A DNA stretch of 64,000 bases from Mitsuaria sp. 7 (lineage in GTDB: Bacteria > Pseudomonadota > Gammaproteobacteria > Burkholderiales > Burkholderiaceae_C): assembly GCF_001653795.1 (NCBI RefSeq), contig NZ_CP011514.1:1968976-2032975 (forward strand). The letters are read 5' to 3'. Under the pieces are notes generated by a model. The model searched no databases. It was not told the DNA's origin and saw nothing but the letters and a program-made list of their open reading frames with translations. Both the position numbers and the translations under genes were made by a program. Below, piece by piece: positions 42,766 to 51,604 of the stretch. Position 1 is the stretch's first letter; every line of letters begins with the position of its first letter.

Positions 42766-44307
42766 TCACTGCGTACCGCCCATGGGCGTGTACAGGTAGG
42801 GGAAGCCGGGCAGCAGCGGCACCACGGCTTGGTCGACCGCGTCATGCAGCTTGAACGCCGTGGCGCCCAGCGGCACCGCGGACGGCTTGCAGGCCGCGCC
42901 GAAGCCCAGCGCGTCGGTATCGCCGTTGGCCACGCACAGACCGCCCATCACCGCCACGAGCGAGATGTCGACGACGTCGTCCTTGGGCCGTCGGCCGTTC
43001 GGATAACCGGCGTTGTCGCTGCCCTTGGCCAGGATGTTGCCGACGATGCCCAGGCGGTTCTGCTGCGCGAAAGGCACGGCCGCGATCGAGGTGTTCAGCC
43101 GGAGCTCTTCCGACGCGACCACGTTCGCGGGCTGGTTCACGCCCTTGATGCCGGTGAGGAAGGTGGTGACCAGGTCGTTGCGCGGCAGGTTGGTCGGCGC
43201 CGAGCCCGGCAGGTTGAGCACGGTGGACAGCAGCGCCGGCAGGGTGGGGTTGGTCACGTAGTTGGCGAACTGCGCGTCGTCCTTGGGCTTGGCGCTGTTG
43301 AAGCGGTCCTTGTCGGGCAGGCCGATGACCACCTCGTTGACCAGCGGCATGCCCAGGCGCGAGACCTGGACCCAGGCGCCGCCGGCCTTGTCGGTGGTCT
43401 GATGACCGGCCTTGGGCGCGGGGTCGAGGATGCGGGCCTGGCGCATGCTGGCCGTGGTCCAGCCGCCGATCACCGGCTCGGTGCCGGCGACCAGGCAGCT
43501 CTTGTGCACCTCGAGCGCGAGCGTGGTGACGTTCTTCCCGTCCAGCGAGTTGGGTGCCGCGTTGATCTGGGCCGGATCGGTGATGACGCCGACCGGTGCG
43601 TTCACGAGGTCGAAGATCACACCCAGGTTGGCCGCGAACGGGTCCTTGCGTTGACCGACGAAGACCTTGGCCGGCTGGCCGCACCCGGGAATGTTGACCG
43701 AGTAGATGTGCTTGGCGGCGTAGGCCGTGTAATCGGCGATCGTCTTCTTGCCGATGTTGTCGACCGGCTTGTCGAACGACGTTCCGCCGCCGGTGGCGTT
43801 GGTGATGGCCGAGCGCGTGCCGGAGCGCCGGTCGCCGCGCACGATGTCCACGGTGTAGCTCTCGTTGACGTTGAGCGTCGCCGCCTTCACGTCGGACACC
43901 GGACCGGACTGGACCAGCGGGATCGGCACGCTCTTGTCGCCGATGCTCAGCGCGGTGGCCTTCAGCGTGTTCTTGAAACGGAACTGGAAGGTGACGTCTT
44001 CCTTGGCGTCGCCGTTGTTGTCGACGTGGATCTCGTAGAGCGCGTTCGGGTCCATCGCGTAGAAGTTCGGCCCCCCGTACGGGTCCTGCAGCGGCACGTA
44101 GTTGGCGATGAGGGTCACGTAGTCCGTGCGGCCGGCCTCATAGCTCATGAACATGTAGAAGTCCGACGCGTCCGCCTTGGGGACGGTGGTGATGAACGGC
44201 GCCTCGCGGTGGCTGGACGCGAAGGCCAGTCCTGCGCACAGCGCGCTCGCCGCGAACAGGCCGACGCGCAGGGACGTTGCCACGCGGGTCAACGGGAATG
44301 GGGTCAT
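42766..44307 (-). CDS. DUF4331 family exported protein
   Basis: A 513-residue secreted or periplasmic protein. The mature N-terminus has the DUF4331 hallmark SSHREAPFIT and the following DASDFYMF, then an acidic VDNNGDAKEDVTF segment that resembles a calcium-binding loop, and PKDDAQFANYV and NGRRPKDDVVDISL near the end. The biochemical role of DUF4331 is unknown. It leads a leftward unit whose later genes encode a lipoprotein, a repeat protein, a HupE-like protein, a TonB receptor and probably the sigma/anti-sigma pair. Confidence 0.9.
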   Translation of the reverse strand: MTPFPLTRVATSLRVGLFAASALCAGLAFASSHREAPFITTVPKADASDFYMFMSYEAGRTDYVTLIANYVPLQDPYGGPNFYAMDPNALYEIHVDNNGDAKEDVTFQFRFKNTLKATALSIGDKSVPIPLVQSGPVSDVKAATLNVNESYTVDIVRGDRRSGTRSAITNATGGGTSFDKPVDNIGKKTIADYTAYAAKHIYSVNIPGCGQPAKVFVGQRKDPFAANLGVIFDLVNAPVGVITDPAQINAAPNSLDGKNVTTLALEVHKSCLVAGTEPVIGGWTTASMRQARILDPAPKAGHQTTDKAGGAWVQVSRLGMPLVNEVVIGLPDKDRFNSAKPKDDAQFANYVTNPTLPALLSTVLNLPGSAPTNLPRNDLVTTFLTGIKGVNQPANVVASEELRLNTSIAAVPFAQQNRLGIVGNILAKGSDNAGYPNGRRPKDDVVDISLVAVMGGLCVANGDTDALGFGAACKPSAVPLGATAFKLHDAVDQAVVPLLPGFPYLYTPMGGTQ

Positions 44308-44642
44308 GGGGTGCTCCTCGTTGTGGAGGGAACGATGTGGTGGAAGCGGGCGCGGAGGGTGCCGCCCGAGTCCCCTTTACGCAGCCGGGGACGCGTTGGA
44401 TGCGTCGTCCTCTGCCGCGTCGCGGGTGGGATGTCCGCCGCTGGAAGCGCTATGGCAAGGGCGCGGCCCGCGTGCCCGGGGACGCGTCAGCGTTGGGGGG
44501 GACAGCGCCTGCGCGTTTCCGATGAATCCAAACGATGCGGCACTGCGTACGCGCGGTGCGCAAGGCCCGCCCGATCGTTGCCTGGGCTTGAATCGATCGC
44601 CTTCGCCAAGGGCTTCGACGTCGTCGACGTCGTCGACGCAAG
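44308..44642. other. Intergenic region upstream of the DUF4331 unit
   Basis: A 335-bp stretch without a credible gene between the TetR stop and the DUF4331 start, both leftward. It should hold the promoter of the DUF4331 unit. A GTC-GAC-rich direct repeat (CGACGTCGTCGACGTCGTCG, 44617-44636) is the only clear pattern. I could not identify a sigma-factor recognition site. Confidence 0.7.
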
Positions 44643-45374
44643 CTATCGCTTCCGCACAGTCGCCTTCGCCCTCGTCTTCGCCGTCCCCTTGATCCCGCCC
44701 AGGATCAGATCGATCCCTGCGAGGAAGTCGCCGCGGTCGTCGTGATTCCGGAGGTCGTCCGCGACCGATCGCGTGAACGGGTAGTCGCGTTCGTCGAGCG
44801 CGGACCACGCGTCCGCCACCTCGCCCAGGAAGTCGTCCCGATCGAGTGCTCGCGTCTGCGCGGAGAGCCGGTTCGCCGCGTTCTGTCCGCCGACGCCGAG
44901 GACGTAGTGCAGCAGCGCCGAGGTCGCCGACCACTGCCCCGCCGCAGGCGCACCGAGCGCGCGCACCTGCTGTCCGATGCATTCCAGCAGACGCACCGTC
45001 GGCAGCGCGCCGGCCGAGTGGAACAGCGCCGAGCCGATCCACGGGTGCTCGTTCATCGCGTCGAACATGGCGAGCGCCAGCGCACGGATCGTGTCCTCCG
45101 GCGTCGCTGCGTCCGCCTGCGCGGCCGTACCGTTGGTCGTACCCTGAGCCATCACGCCGGCGATCACCGCGTCGCACGCGGCGACAAGCAGGTCGCCCTT
45201 GTTCGCGATGTGCCAGTAGATCGCGCCGGGTCCCGTGGCGAGCCGCTCGGACAGCGCGCGGAACGTCAGCCCGCCCTCCCCGTCGTTGTCGAGCAGCTCG
45301 ATCGCCGCTTCGATGATGCGATCGCGCGAGAGGGACTCTTCGCGCCGCGGCGCCGGACGTGCTTTCTTGACCAT
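44643..45374 (-). CDS. TetR-family transcriptional regulator (TetR_C-type)
   Basis: A 243-residue repressor. The N-terminal helix-turn-helix (about 15-62) contains RIIEAAIELLDNDGEGGLTFRALSERL and the TetR-typical ATGPGAIYWHIANKGDLL. The C-terminal ligand domain is longer than in short members and resembles the branch that contains TetR itself. It reads away from the TetX-like monooxygenase gene across 114 bp, the arrangement expected for a regulator of that gene. The ATG at 45374 removes a few residues from a longer open frame. Confidence 0.88.
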   Translation of the reverse strand: MVKKARPAPRREESLSRDRIIEAAIELLDNDGEGGLTFRALSERLATGPGAIYWHIANKGDLLVAACDAVIAGVMAQGTTNGTAAQADAATPEDTIRALALAMFDAMNEHPWIGSALFHSAGALPTVRLLECIGQQVRALGAPAAGQWSATSALLHYVLGVGGQNAANRLSAQTRALDRDDFLGEVADAWSALDERDYPFTRSVADDLRNHDDRGDFLAGIDLILGGIKGTAKTRAKATVRKR

Positions 45375-45488
45375 GCCCGATCTTGACACAACTGGAACGC
45401 CGCTCCATCATCATGGAATGTCATTCCACACATCGACCCGACGATCCCTGTCCCCTCGGCGATGTCACCCCACCCTGAAGGATTCAAG

Positions 45489-46637
45489 ATGACACGCACC
45501 ATCGCGATCGTCGGCGCCGGCCTCGGCGGACTGATGCTCGCCCGGGTTCTCCACGTCCACGGCATCGCCTCGACCGTCTACGAGGCGGAGACCTCGCCCA
45601 CCGCGCGCACGCAGGGCGGCATGCTCGACATCCACGACGACAGCGGCCAGATCGCGCTGAAAGCCGCGCGACTGCACGACGCCTTCGTCCGGCTCATCCA
45701 TCCCGGCGGCCAGGCGTCGCGGGTGCTGGATGCGACCGGCGCAGTGCTGCTCGATCAGCCCGACGACGGCAACGGCGGGCGGCCCGAGGTGCGTCGCGGT
45801 GAACTCCGCCGTCTGCTGCTGGACTCGCTGCCCGCGGACACCGTGTAATGGGGTCGCAAGCTGGCATCGGTCGCCGCGCTGAGGAACGGGCAGAACGGAC
45901 AGGGTGCGCAGCACACCTTGTCCTTCGTAGACGGCTCGACGGTGACGGCGGATCTGCTCGTCGGCGCCGATGGCGCCTGGTCGAAAGTCCGGCCCCTGCT
46001 CTCCGACGCGAAGCCCGCGTACATCGGCACGACCTTCGTCGAGACCTACCTGTCCGATGCCGATGTCCGCCATCCCGCGAGCGCGGACGCGGTCGGCGGC
46101 GGCGCCTTCTTCGCGATGGCGCCGGGCAAAGGCATCTTTGCGCACCGCGAGCCAGACGGCGTGCTGCACACCTACGTTGCGGTCCGCCAGCCGATGGCGT
46201 GGGTGTCAGCGATCGAGGCCGAGGATCCCGCCGAAGCGCTGCGCCGCGTGGCCGCGGAGTTCGACGGCTGGGCGCCGGCGCTCACCGCGCTCATCACCGA
46301 TGGCGAAACGGATCCCGTGCTGCGGTCCCTGCACGCCTTGCCCTCGGACCATCGATGGGATCGCGTGCCGGGCGTGACGCTGCTCGGCGACGCCGCGCAT
46401 CTGATGGCCCCGGCGGGCGATGGCGCGAACCTCGCCATGGTCGACGGCGCCGAGCTTGCCGAAGCGATCGTGGCGCACCCCGAAGACCTGGAGGCCGCGC
46501 TCGCGGCTTATGAGGAGAAGCTCTTCCCCCGCAGTGCCGAGGCGGCGACGGGTTCGGCCGAGGTGCTCGACGCGTGCCTGGGCGAAGACGCGCCGCACAG
46601 CCTGGTGCGCTTCCTCAATCAGACACCAGGGCAGTGA
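45489..46637 (+). pseudogene. TetX-like FAD monooxygenase gene with in-frame stop
   Basis: The frame encodes a 382-codon flavoprotein monooxygenase interrupted once by TAA at 45846-45848. Before the stop are the FAD motif IVGAGLGGLMLARVL, RTQGGMLDIHDDSGQ and RRGELRRLLLDSLPADTV; after it the same frame resumes WGRKLASVA, then ADLLVGADGAWSKVRPLL and the second FAD motif LLGDAAHLMAPAGDGANLA. The residues around the stop match the TetX pattern DTVIWDRKL, so one codon was lost to nonsense. It is otherwise full length for TetX-type enzymes. The two halves alone would lack either FAD or substrate parts. A sequencing error or readthrough is the alternative. Confidence 0.8.
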
Positions 46638-46767
46638 CGCCTTCGCCTTGCCGGACAGGACTTCGCATGACTTGACCCCTGACTAACGGCGGGTCATGGG
46701 CGGATGCCTAGCATCCGCCCGCTCACCCCCGTTGTTCGTCGAGCGCCCACGCTTCAAGCGTTCACTC

Positions 46768-47592
46768 ATGGAGTCTCCCTTGTCCCATTTCCGCCCATCC
46801 CTCTTCGTCGCCACGTCGCTGGTCCTTGCGCTGTCGACTGCCCTGCCCCTGGCCCATGCCGAAGGTCGGCAAAGCCCGATCGACATCCACACGTCGGCGA
46901 CCGTCGGCGCGCCCCTGCCGAAGATCACCCGCGCGTACCAGACCGCGGAGGTGTCGGTGGTCAACACCTTCAATCCCGGGGCGAACCCCTTCGTGCCCGA
47001 AGAGTTCGCCACGCTGCGCGTCAACGTGCCGGCCGGCTCGTCGATCAGCGTCAACGGCGTGACCTACGACCTGGCGCAGTTCCATTTCCACACGCCGTCG
47101 GAGCACAAGGTCAACGGCAAGGCCGCGCCGATGGAAATCCATTTCGTCCACGTCAAGCGCGGCGCCTGCCTGGGCGACAACGACGCCCTGCTGGTGATCG
47201 GTGCGCTGGTCAAGGCCGGCGGCGAACACCATGAGCTGCAGAAGATCTTCAAGCACGCACTGCCGGAAGATTCGAATGCGGCGCCGCTGACCATCCCCGC
47301 GTTCCATCTGGACCGCGTGCTGCCGCACGGCACGCATTCCTGGCGCTATGACGGCTCGTTGACCGCGCCGTCCGCCGTGGGCTGCAACAACCCGGCCGGC
47401 TCGGTGGCGGACCAGCTCAACACCGATGTCTTCCCGGAGAACGTCTCCTGGGTGCTGCTGGAGGAGCCCGTGATCATGTCGACGTCGCAGATCCGTCACT
47501 TCCGCGCGCTGTATGAGGCAGCAGGCAACTCGCGCGCCGTGCAGCCCTTGAATGGCCGCACGGTCTACCGCGACCAGGCCACGCATCACTGA
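46768..47592 (+). CDS. Alpha-type carbonic anhydrase, exported
   Basis: A 274-residue periplasmic enzyme that interconverts CO2 and bicarbonate. A signal peptide ends at AHA (31). The zinc ligands are H106 and H108 in QFHFHTPSEH and H125 in MEIHFVH, the motif RQSPIDI is present at 34-40, and the late segment VLLEEPVIMSTSQIRHFRALY fits the fold. The ATG at 46768 gives a clean signal peptide. It is monocistronic and converges on the unknown gene at 47610, where a small hairpin (about 47600-47617) may end both transcripts. Confidence 0.93.
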   Translation: MESPLSHFRPSLFVATSLVLALSTALPLAHAEGRQSPIDIHTSATVGAPLPKITRAYQTAEVSVVNTFNPGANPFVPEEFATLRVNVPAGSSISVNGVTYDLAQFHFHTPSEHKVNGKAAPMEIHFVHVKRGACLGDNDALLVIGALVKAGGEHHELQKIFKHALPEDSNAAPLTIPAFHLDRVLPHGTHSWRYDGSLTAPSAVGCNNPAGSVADQLNTDVFPENVSWVLLEEPVIMSTSQIRHFRALYEAAGNSRAVQPLNGRTVYRDQATHH

Positions 47593-47609
47593 AGTGGAGC
47601 GGCCTCCGT

Positions 47610-48320
47610 TCAGGCCGGCTTCCCTGCGGCGGCGATGAAGCGCTCCAGCGTCTCGACGCGCTTGGCGTCGCCGGCCGCCGCCGCGTCTTCGCGGATCTTG
47701 CGGATGACGGGCTGGGCGTCCTCCTGCACCTGCAGCACGAGGAACACGAAGGCCCAGAGCCACAGCTGGCCGAGCCCGTCCAGCAGCTTCCGGTCGCCGT
47801 GCATCAGCGTCTTGCGCACACGCGCCACGAGCGCGCGATCGGCGCTCAGGTCGGCGAACTTCTGGCGCTTGGACATGATCCCCGGCATGTGGGAGAACGA
47901 GCGCGCATACCGCAGGAAGGTGACCCCCGACTGGAAGCTGGCCAAGGACGGCTCCGGCTCGTCCGGCAGCCGCGCGAGCGGGTCCTGGCCGAAGAGGAAG
48001 ACCGCCAGATGGAATGGCAGGCTGCAGACGGGGTAGCCGCGCGACAGGAGGCCTCCCAGGCCGCCATAGGCGCGGAGCAGCAACGCGAAGTCCTCTTCCG
48101 TCTTCACCGGCGGGCAGTGGTCCAGCCGGAGCAGGTGGTAGAAGAACGCGACCTGCTCGCTCTCGTCGAGAAACTTCCCCGCCTTGCCGATCAGGGGCGA
48201 GATCAGGTGATGGTTGCTGGGCCAGAAACCGCCCTGCTCACCGCGCTGAAGCGCGGCGGCTTCGTCGGCGATGAAGTCCAGGAGCAGCTGGCGCTGGGGC
48301 GTGTCGGGAGGGGTGCTCAT
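47610..48320 (-). CDS. Unknown cytoplasmic protein coupled to an AraC regulator
   Basis: A 236-residue protein with no signal peptide and mostly helical character; one hydrophobic segment near 190-205 (LWLWAFVFLVLQV) may be a buried helix or a membrane pass. Motifs such as NHHLISPLIGKAGKFLDE are distinctive but I do not recognise a family. Its ATG overlaps the AraC stop as ATGA, so it is made with the regulator. Confidence 0.65.
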   Translation of the reverse strand: MSTPPDTPQRQLLLDFIADEAAALQRGEQGGFWPSNHHLISPLIGKAGKFLDESEQVAFFYHLLRLDHCPPVKTEEDFALLLRAYGGLGGLLSRGYPVCSLPFHLAVFLFGQDPLARLPDEPEPSLASFQSGVTFLRYARSFSHMPGIMSKRQKFADLSADRALVARVRKTLMHGDRKLLDGLGQLWLWAFVFLVLQVQEDAQPVIRKIREDAAAAGDAKRVETLERFIAAAGKPA

Positions 48321-49264
48321 CCAAGGGCTCCTTGTGTCTGCGTTAGTCCGTCCGCCACGGCGTTGCGCCAGGTCTTCGGCGACTTCCCCGTGGCGCGTTT
48401 GAAAGCCGTGCTGAAGGCGCTCTCGGACGTGTATCCGAGCGAGCGCGCCAGGACCGCCACCGGCGTGTCCTCCTCGCGCAGCGCGCGTTGTGCGAGGCGC
48501 ATGCGCCAGTCGGCGAGATAACTCAGCGGCGCGACGCCCGCGACGTCCTTGAAGCGCACCGCGAAGGTCGTCCGCGACATCGCGCAGGCGCTGGCCAGTT
48601 CCTCGAGATGCCAGCTCCGCGCCGGCTCGCCGTGCATCAGGCGCAGCGCCGGCGCGATGCGCGGGTCCGCCAGCGCGCGCAGCCACCCTGCCGGCATCGG
48701 GCCGGACGCCTCCAGATGCGCGCGCAGGATCTGGATGAACAGCAGTTGCGACAGCTGCTCCGTCACCAGCTGCGCGCCAGGCAGCGGATCGGCCCGCTCC
48801 TCGACGAGCTGGTTCAGCACCCAGCGGAACACCGTCGCGCGCGGCGAGGCGGCCTGGATGTGGATCCACGGCGGCAGCACGCCTTCGAGCAGACGTCCGC
48901 TGGCCTGGTCGAGCAAGACGTGACCCCCGATGTGCGCGAAGTCCTTGCCGTCGCCCAGGGTGGCCGTCGAGCGGCCCGCGCCGGAGAACAGTCCCATCGC
49001 GTCCACCGGCTCGATGTCCAGGGCGCTGGCCAGCACCGACGCGCGCTTCGCCGCCAGCAGCCCCACGTCGCCGGTCTCGAAGAGGACCGCCTCGGGCTCG
49101 CCCTCGATGCGGACCCAGCACCGACCCTTCACGACGGCGAAGAACTTGATCTTGTCGGGCGCGGGGAAGCGGATCGCCCACGCGCCGCCGGCCTGGAATC
49201 CGCCGGTGACCAGCGACTCGGCGCGCGTGAACTTGAGGATGTCGGAAAACGGATCAGCCTGCAT
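48317..49264 (-). CDS. AraC-family regulator with cupin sensor domain
   Basis: A 315-residue transcription factor of the cupin_6/AraC type: an N-terminal cupin-like domain (KIKFFAVVKGRCWVRIEGE, about 35-100), a helical middle and a double helix-turn-helix (about 205-300, with SRTTFAVRFKDVAGVAPLSYLADWRM). The ATG at 49264 is preferred. It is divergent from the NAD-dependent reductase gene and is the likely regulator of it, as is usual for this arrangement. Coupled to the unknown gene downstream. Confidence 0.9.
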   Translation of the reverse strand: MQADPFSDILKFTRAESLVTGGFQAGGAWAIRFPAPDKIKFFAVVKGRCWVRIEGEPEAVLFETGDVGLLAAKRASVLASALDIEPVDAMGLFSGAGRSTATLGDGKDFAHIGGHVLLDQASGRLLEGVLPPWIHIQAASPRATVFRWVLNQLVEERADPLPGAQLVTEQLSQLLFIQILRAHLEASGPMPAGWLRALADPRIAPALRLMHGEPARSWHLEELASACAMSRTTFAVRFKDVAGVAPLSYLADWRMRLAQRALREEDTPVAVLARSLGYTSESAFSTAFKRATGKSPKTWRNAVADGLTQTQGALG

Positions 49265-49414
49265 TTCCGAACTATCGCGCAAGTGATGCGTACGCTCAAG
49301 CATTCACAGTTCGAGACCCGCCTCCTATCGTGCCGGTCATGCGGCGTCGCTGCGACGGTCCACACCGCTCACCGGCTTTCCGCCCCTTTGAACGACAGGA
49401 AGAGCATCCACGAC

Positions 49415-50524
49415 ATGAGCCACTCGAACGGCACCAACAATCCCAACGACTCCAACGGCCTGCACGATCGGAACGATACGAAGGACCCACGCGGCGACCT
49501 GGTCCTGGTCACCGGCGGCACCGGCTTCATCGCGCAGCACTGCATCCTCGCGCTGCTCGCGAGCGGCTACCGCGTGCGCACCACCCTGCGCTCGGCGAAG
49601 CGCGAGGCCGAGGTCCTCACGCACCTGCGCGTCGGCGGCGCCGATCCTGGCGATCGTCTGTCCTTCGTCGTCGCTGACCTGTCGGCGGATGCGGGTTGGA
49701 CGGAGGCTGTGGCCGGATGCCGCTATGTGCTGCACGGTGCCTCGCCGACGCCGTCCGGCGATCACGCGAGCGAGGGCGACTGGATCCGTCCCGCGGTGGA
49801 CGGCAACCTGCGCGTGCTGCGCGCCGCCCGCGACGCAGGCGTCAAACGGGTGGTGCTGACCTCCGCCTTCGGCGCGATCTGCGCCGGCCACGGTCCGATG
49901 TCGCGCCCCTTCGACGAGACCGACTGGAGCGACATCTCCGGCAAGTCCGGCGAGGTCTGGCCGTACCAGAAGTCCAAGACCCTGGCCGAGCGCGCCGCGT
50001 GGGACTTCATCGCGAAGGAAGGCCGCGGGCTGGAGTTGTCCGCGATCAATCCGGTGGCGGTGCTCGGGCCGGCGCTGGGACCGGACACCTCCCATTCCAT
50101 CGGCATCATCCAGCGGATGATGGACGGTCAGCCCGGCTGTCCAAAGATCAACACGGGGGTTGTCGACGTCCGCGACGTCGCGGACCTGCACCTGCGCGCG
50201 ATGACGGATCCCGCCGCCAACGGCGAGCGTTTCCTCGCCACCGCCGGCGACAGCCTGTGGATGGTCGACATCGCGACGGTGCTCAAGCGGCGGCTGGGCG
50301 CCGCCGCGAACCGCGTGAAGACGCGGGTGCTCCCGAACTGGCTGGTGAAGCTGATCGGGCGCGGCACGCCCGCGGGACGCAGCGTCGCCTCGCTGCTCGG
50401 CCGCAACCTGAACGCCTCCGGCAACAAGGCCCGCCGCGTGCTCGGCTGGCGTCCGCGCTCGAACGAGGAGGCGATCGTGGCGACCGCCGAGAGCCTCGTC
50501 CGATTGAAGATGCTGCGCGACTAG
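49415..50524 (+). CDS. NAD-dependent epimerase/dihydroflavonol-reductase-like protein
   Basis: A 369-residue extended-SDR enzyme. An unusual 25-residue Asn/Asp/His-rich leader precedes the Rossmann motif VTGGTGFIAQHCI. The active-site pair is YQKSK, and the segment LSAINPVAVLGPAL is typical of dihydroflavonol-4-reductase and aldehyde-reductase relatives. It probably reduces a carbonyl or aldehyde. AGGAAGAG lies 10 bp before the ATG, supporting this start. Divergent from the AraC regulator. Confidence 0.88.
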   Translation: MSHSNGTNNPNDSNGLHDRNDTKDPRGDLVLVTGGTGFIAQHCILALLASGYRVRTTLRSAKREAEVLTHLRVGGADPGDRLSFVVADLSADAGWTEAVAGCRYVLHGASPTPSGDHASEGDWIRPAVDGNLRVLRAARDAGVKRVVLTSAFGAICAGHGPMSRPFDETDWSDISGKSGEVWPYQKSKTLAERAAWDFIAKEGRGLELSAINPVAVLGPALGPDTSHSIGIIQRMMDGQPGCPKINTGVVDVRDVADLHLRAMTDPAANGERFLATAGDSLWMVDIATVLKRRLGAAANRVKTRVLPNWLVKLIGRGTPAGRSVASLLGRNLNASGNKARRVLGWRPRSNEEAIVATAESLVRLKMLRD

Positions 50525-50555
50525 AGGCCGCTCGCGCGGCAACCCCGCGGAACGC

Positions 50556-51533
50556 TTACTCCACCGTGATGCTGCGGTCCTTGATGAGCGTGGCCATGCG
50601 CTTGAGCTCGGCGTCGACGAACTTCTCCGACTCCGCCACGCCGCCGTGGAAGGCATCACCGCCGAGCTCGGCGATCTTCGCCTTCACCTCGGGTGAGGCC
50701 AGCGCCTGCTGCACGGCCTTGGACAGACGATCGATCACCGGCGCGGGCGTGCCGACCGGCGCGAACAGCCCGTTCCATTCGTACATCTCGAAGCCGGGCA
50801 GTCCCGCCTCGGCGCCCGTCGGCACATCCGGCAGCGCCGCGGAGCGCTTCTTCCCGCTGACCGCCAGCGGACGCAGCTTGCCCTGCTTCACGTACTGCAG
50901 GGTCGAGGCCACGTTGCCGAAGAACACCGGCACCTGGCCGCCGATGACGTCGGTCAGCGCGGGACCGCCGCCCTTGTAGGGCACGTGCATCATCTCGACC
51001 TTCGCGGACTGCTCGAACAGCACGCCGGCGATGTGCTGCGCCGAGCCGTTGCCCGACGACGCGAAGGCCACCGCATCCGTCTTCGCCTTGGCGGCCGCGA
51101 TCAGCTCGGCGGCGTTCTTCGCCGGGAACTGCGCGTTCACCAGCACGACGTTGGGGAAGAGCGCCGTCACCGCGACCGTCTTGAAGGCCTTGCCCTGCTT
51201 GTAGGGCGAGTTGGGGAACAGCGTCGGCGTGACGGCATACGAGGACGCGTCGAACAGCAGCGTGTAGCCGTCGGCCGGCGCGCGCGACACGGCGCCGGCG
51301 GCGATCTGGCCGCTGCCGCCGGGACGGTTCTCGATGATGACGGTCTGTCCGAGGACCTCGCCCACCTTGGGCGCGATCAGGCGCGCGATCAGGTCCGCGC
51401 CGCCGCCGGGCGGGTAGCTCACCATGAAGGTCACCGGCTTGGTGGGCCAGGCTTGCGCCGAGGCGGCGCCGGAGAAGCTGCCGAGGGCGGCCAGGGCCAG
51501 CGCCGTCAGCACGGCATGGCGTCGTTGGATCAT
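50556..51533 (-). CDS. Bug-family (TctC) tripartite tricarboxylate transporter substrate-binding protein
   Basis: A 325-residue periplasmic binding protein. A signal peptide ends at ASAQA (about 27), then the Bug hallmark WPTKPVTFMVSYPPGGGADLIARLI, IIENRPGGSGQIAAG, the GNGSAQHIAG pocket loop and the DVIGGQVPVFFG segment. Such proteins are very abundant in Burkholderiales and bind carboxylates. It lies 71 bp downstream of the GntR gene on the same strand, so both may belong to one regulon with the divergent amidohydrolase. Confidence 0.93.
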   Translation of the reverse strand: MIQRRHAVLTALALAALGSFSGAASAQAWPTKPVTFMVSYPPGGGADLIARLIAPKVGEVLGQTVIIENRPGGSGQIAAGAVSRAPADGYTLLFDASSYAVTPTLFPNSPYKQGKAFKTVAVTALFPNVVLVNAQFPAKNAAELIAAAKAKTDAVAFASSGNGSAQHIAGVLFEQSAKVEMMHVPYKGGGPALTDVIGGQVPVFFGNVASTLQYVKQGKLRPLAVSGKKRSAALPDVPTGAEAGLPGFEMYEWNGLFAPVGTPAPVIDRLSKAVQQALASPEVKAKIAELGGDAFHGGVAESEKFVDAELKRMATLIKDRSITVE

Positions 51534-51604
51534 CGTGGGTCTCCAGAGGAAAGGAACCGGCGCTTCCCGGCGCCGGAGGAACGGGTACGTTTCGGCGCCG
51601 AGGA

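Noticed and set aside
44617..44636. GTCGAC-rich repeat upstream of the DUF4331 unit as a short array of operators
   Set aside because: Such trinucleotide runs are common in GC-rich codon-biased DNA and no flanking symmetry supports a site.
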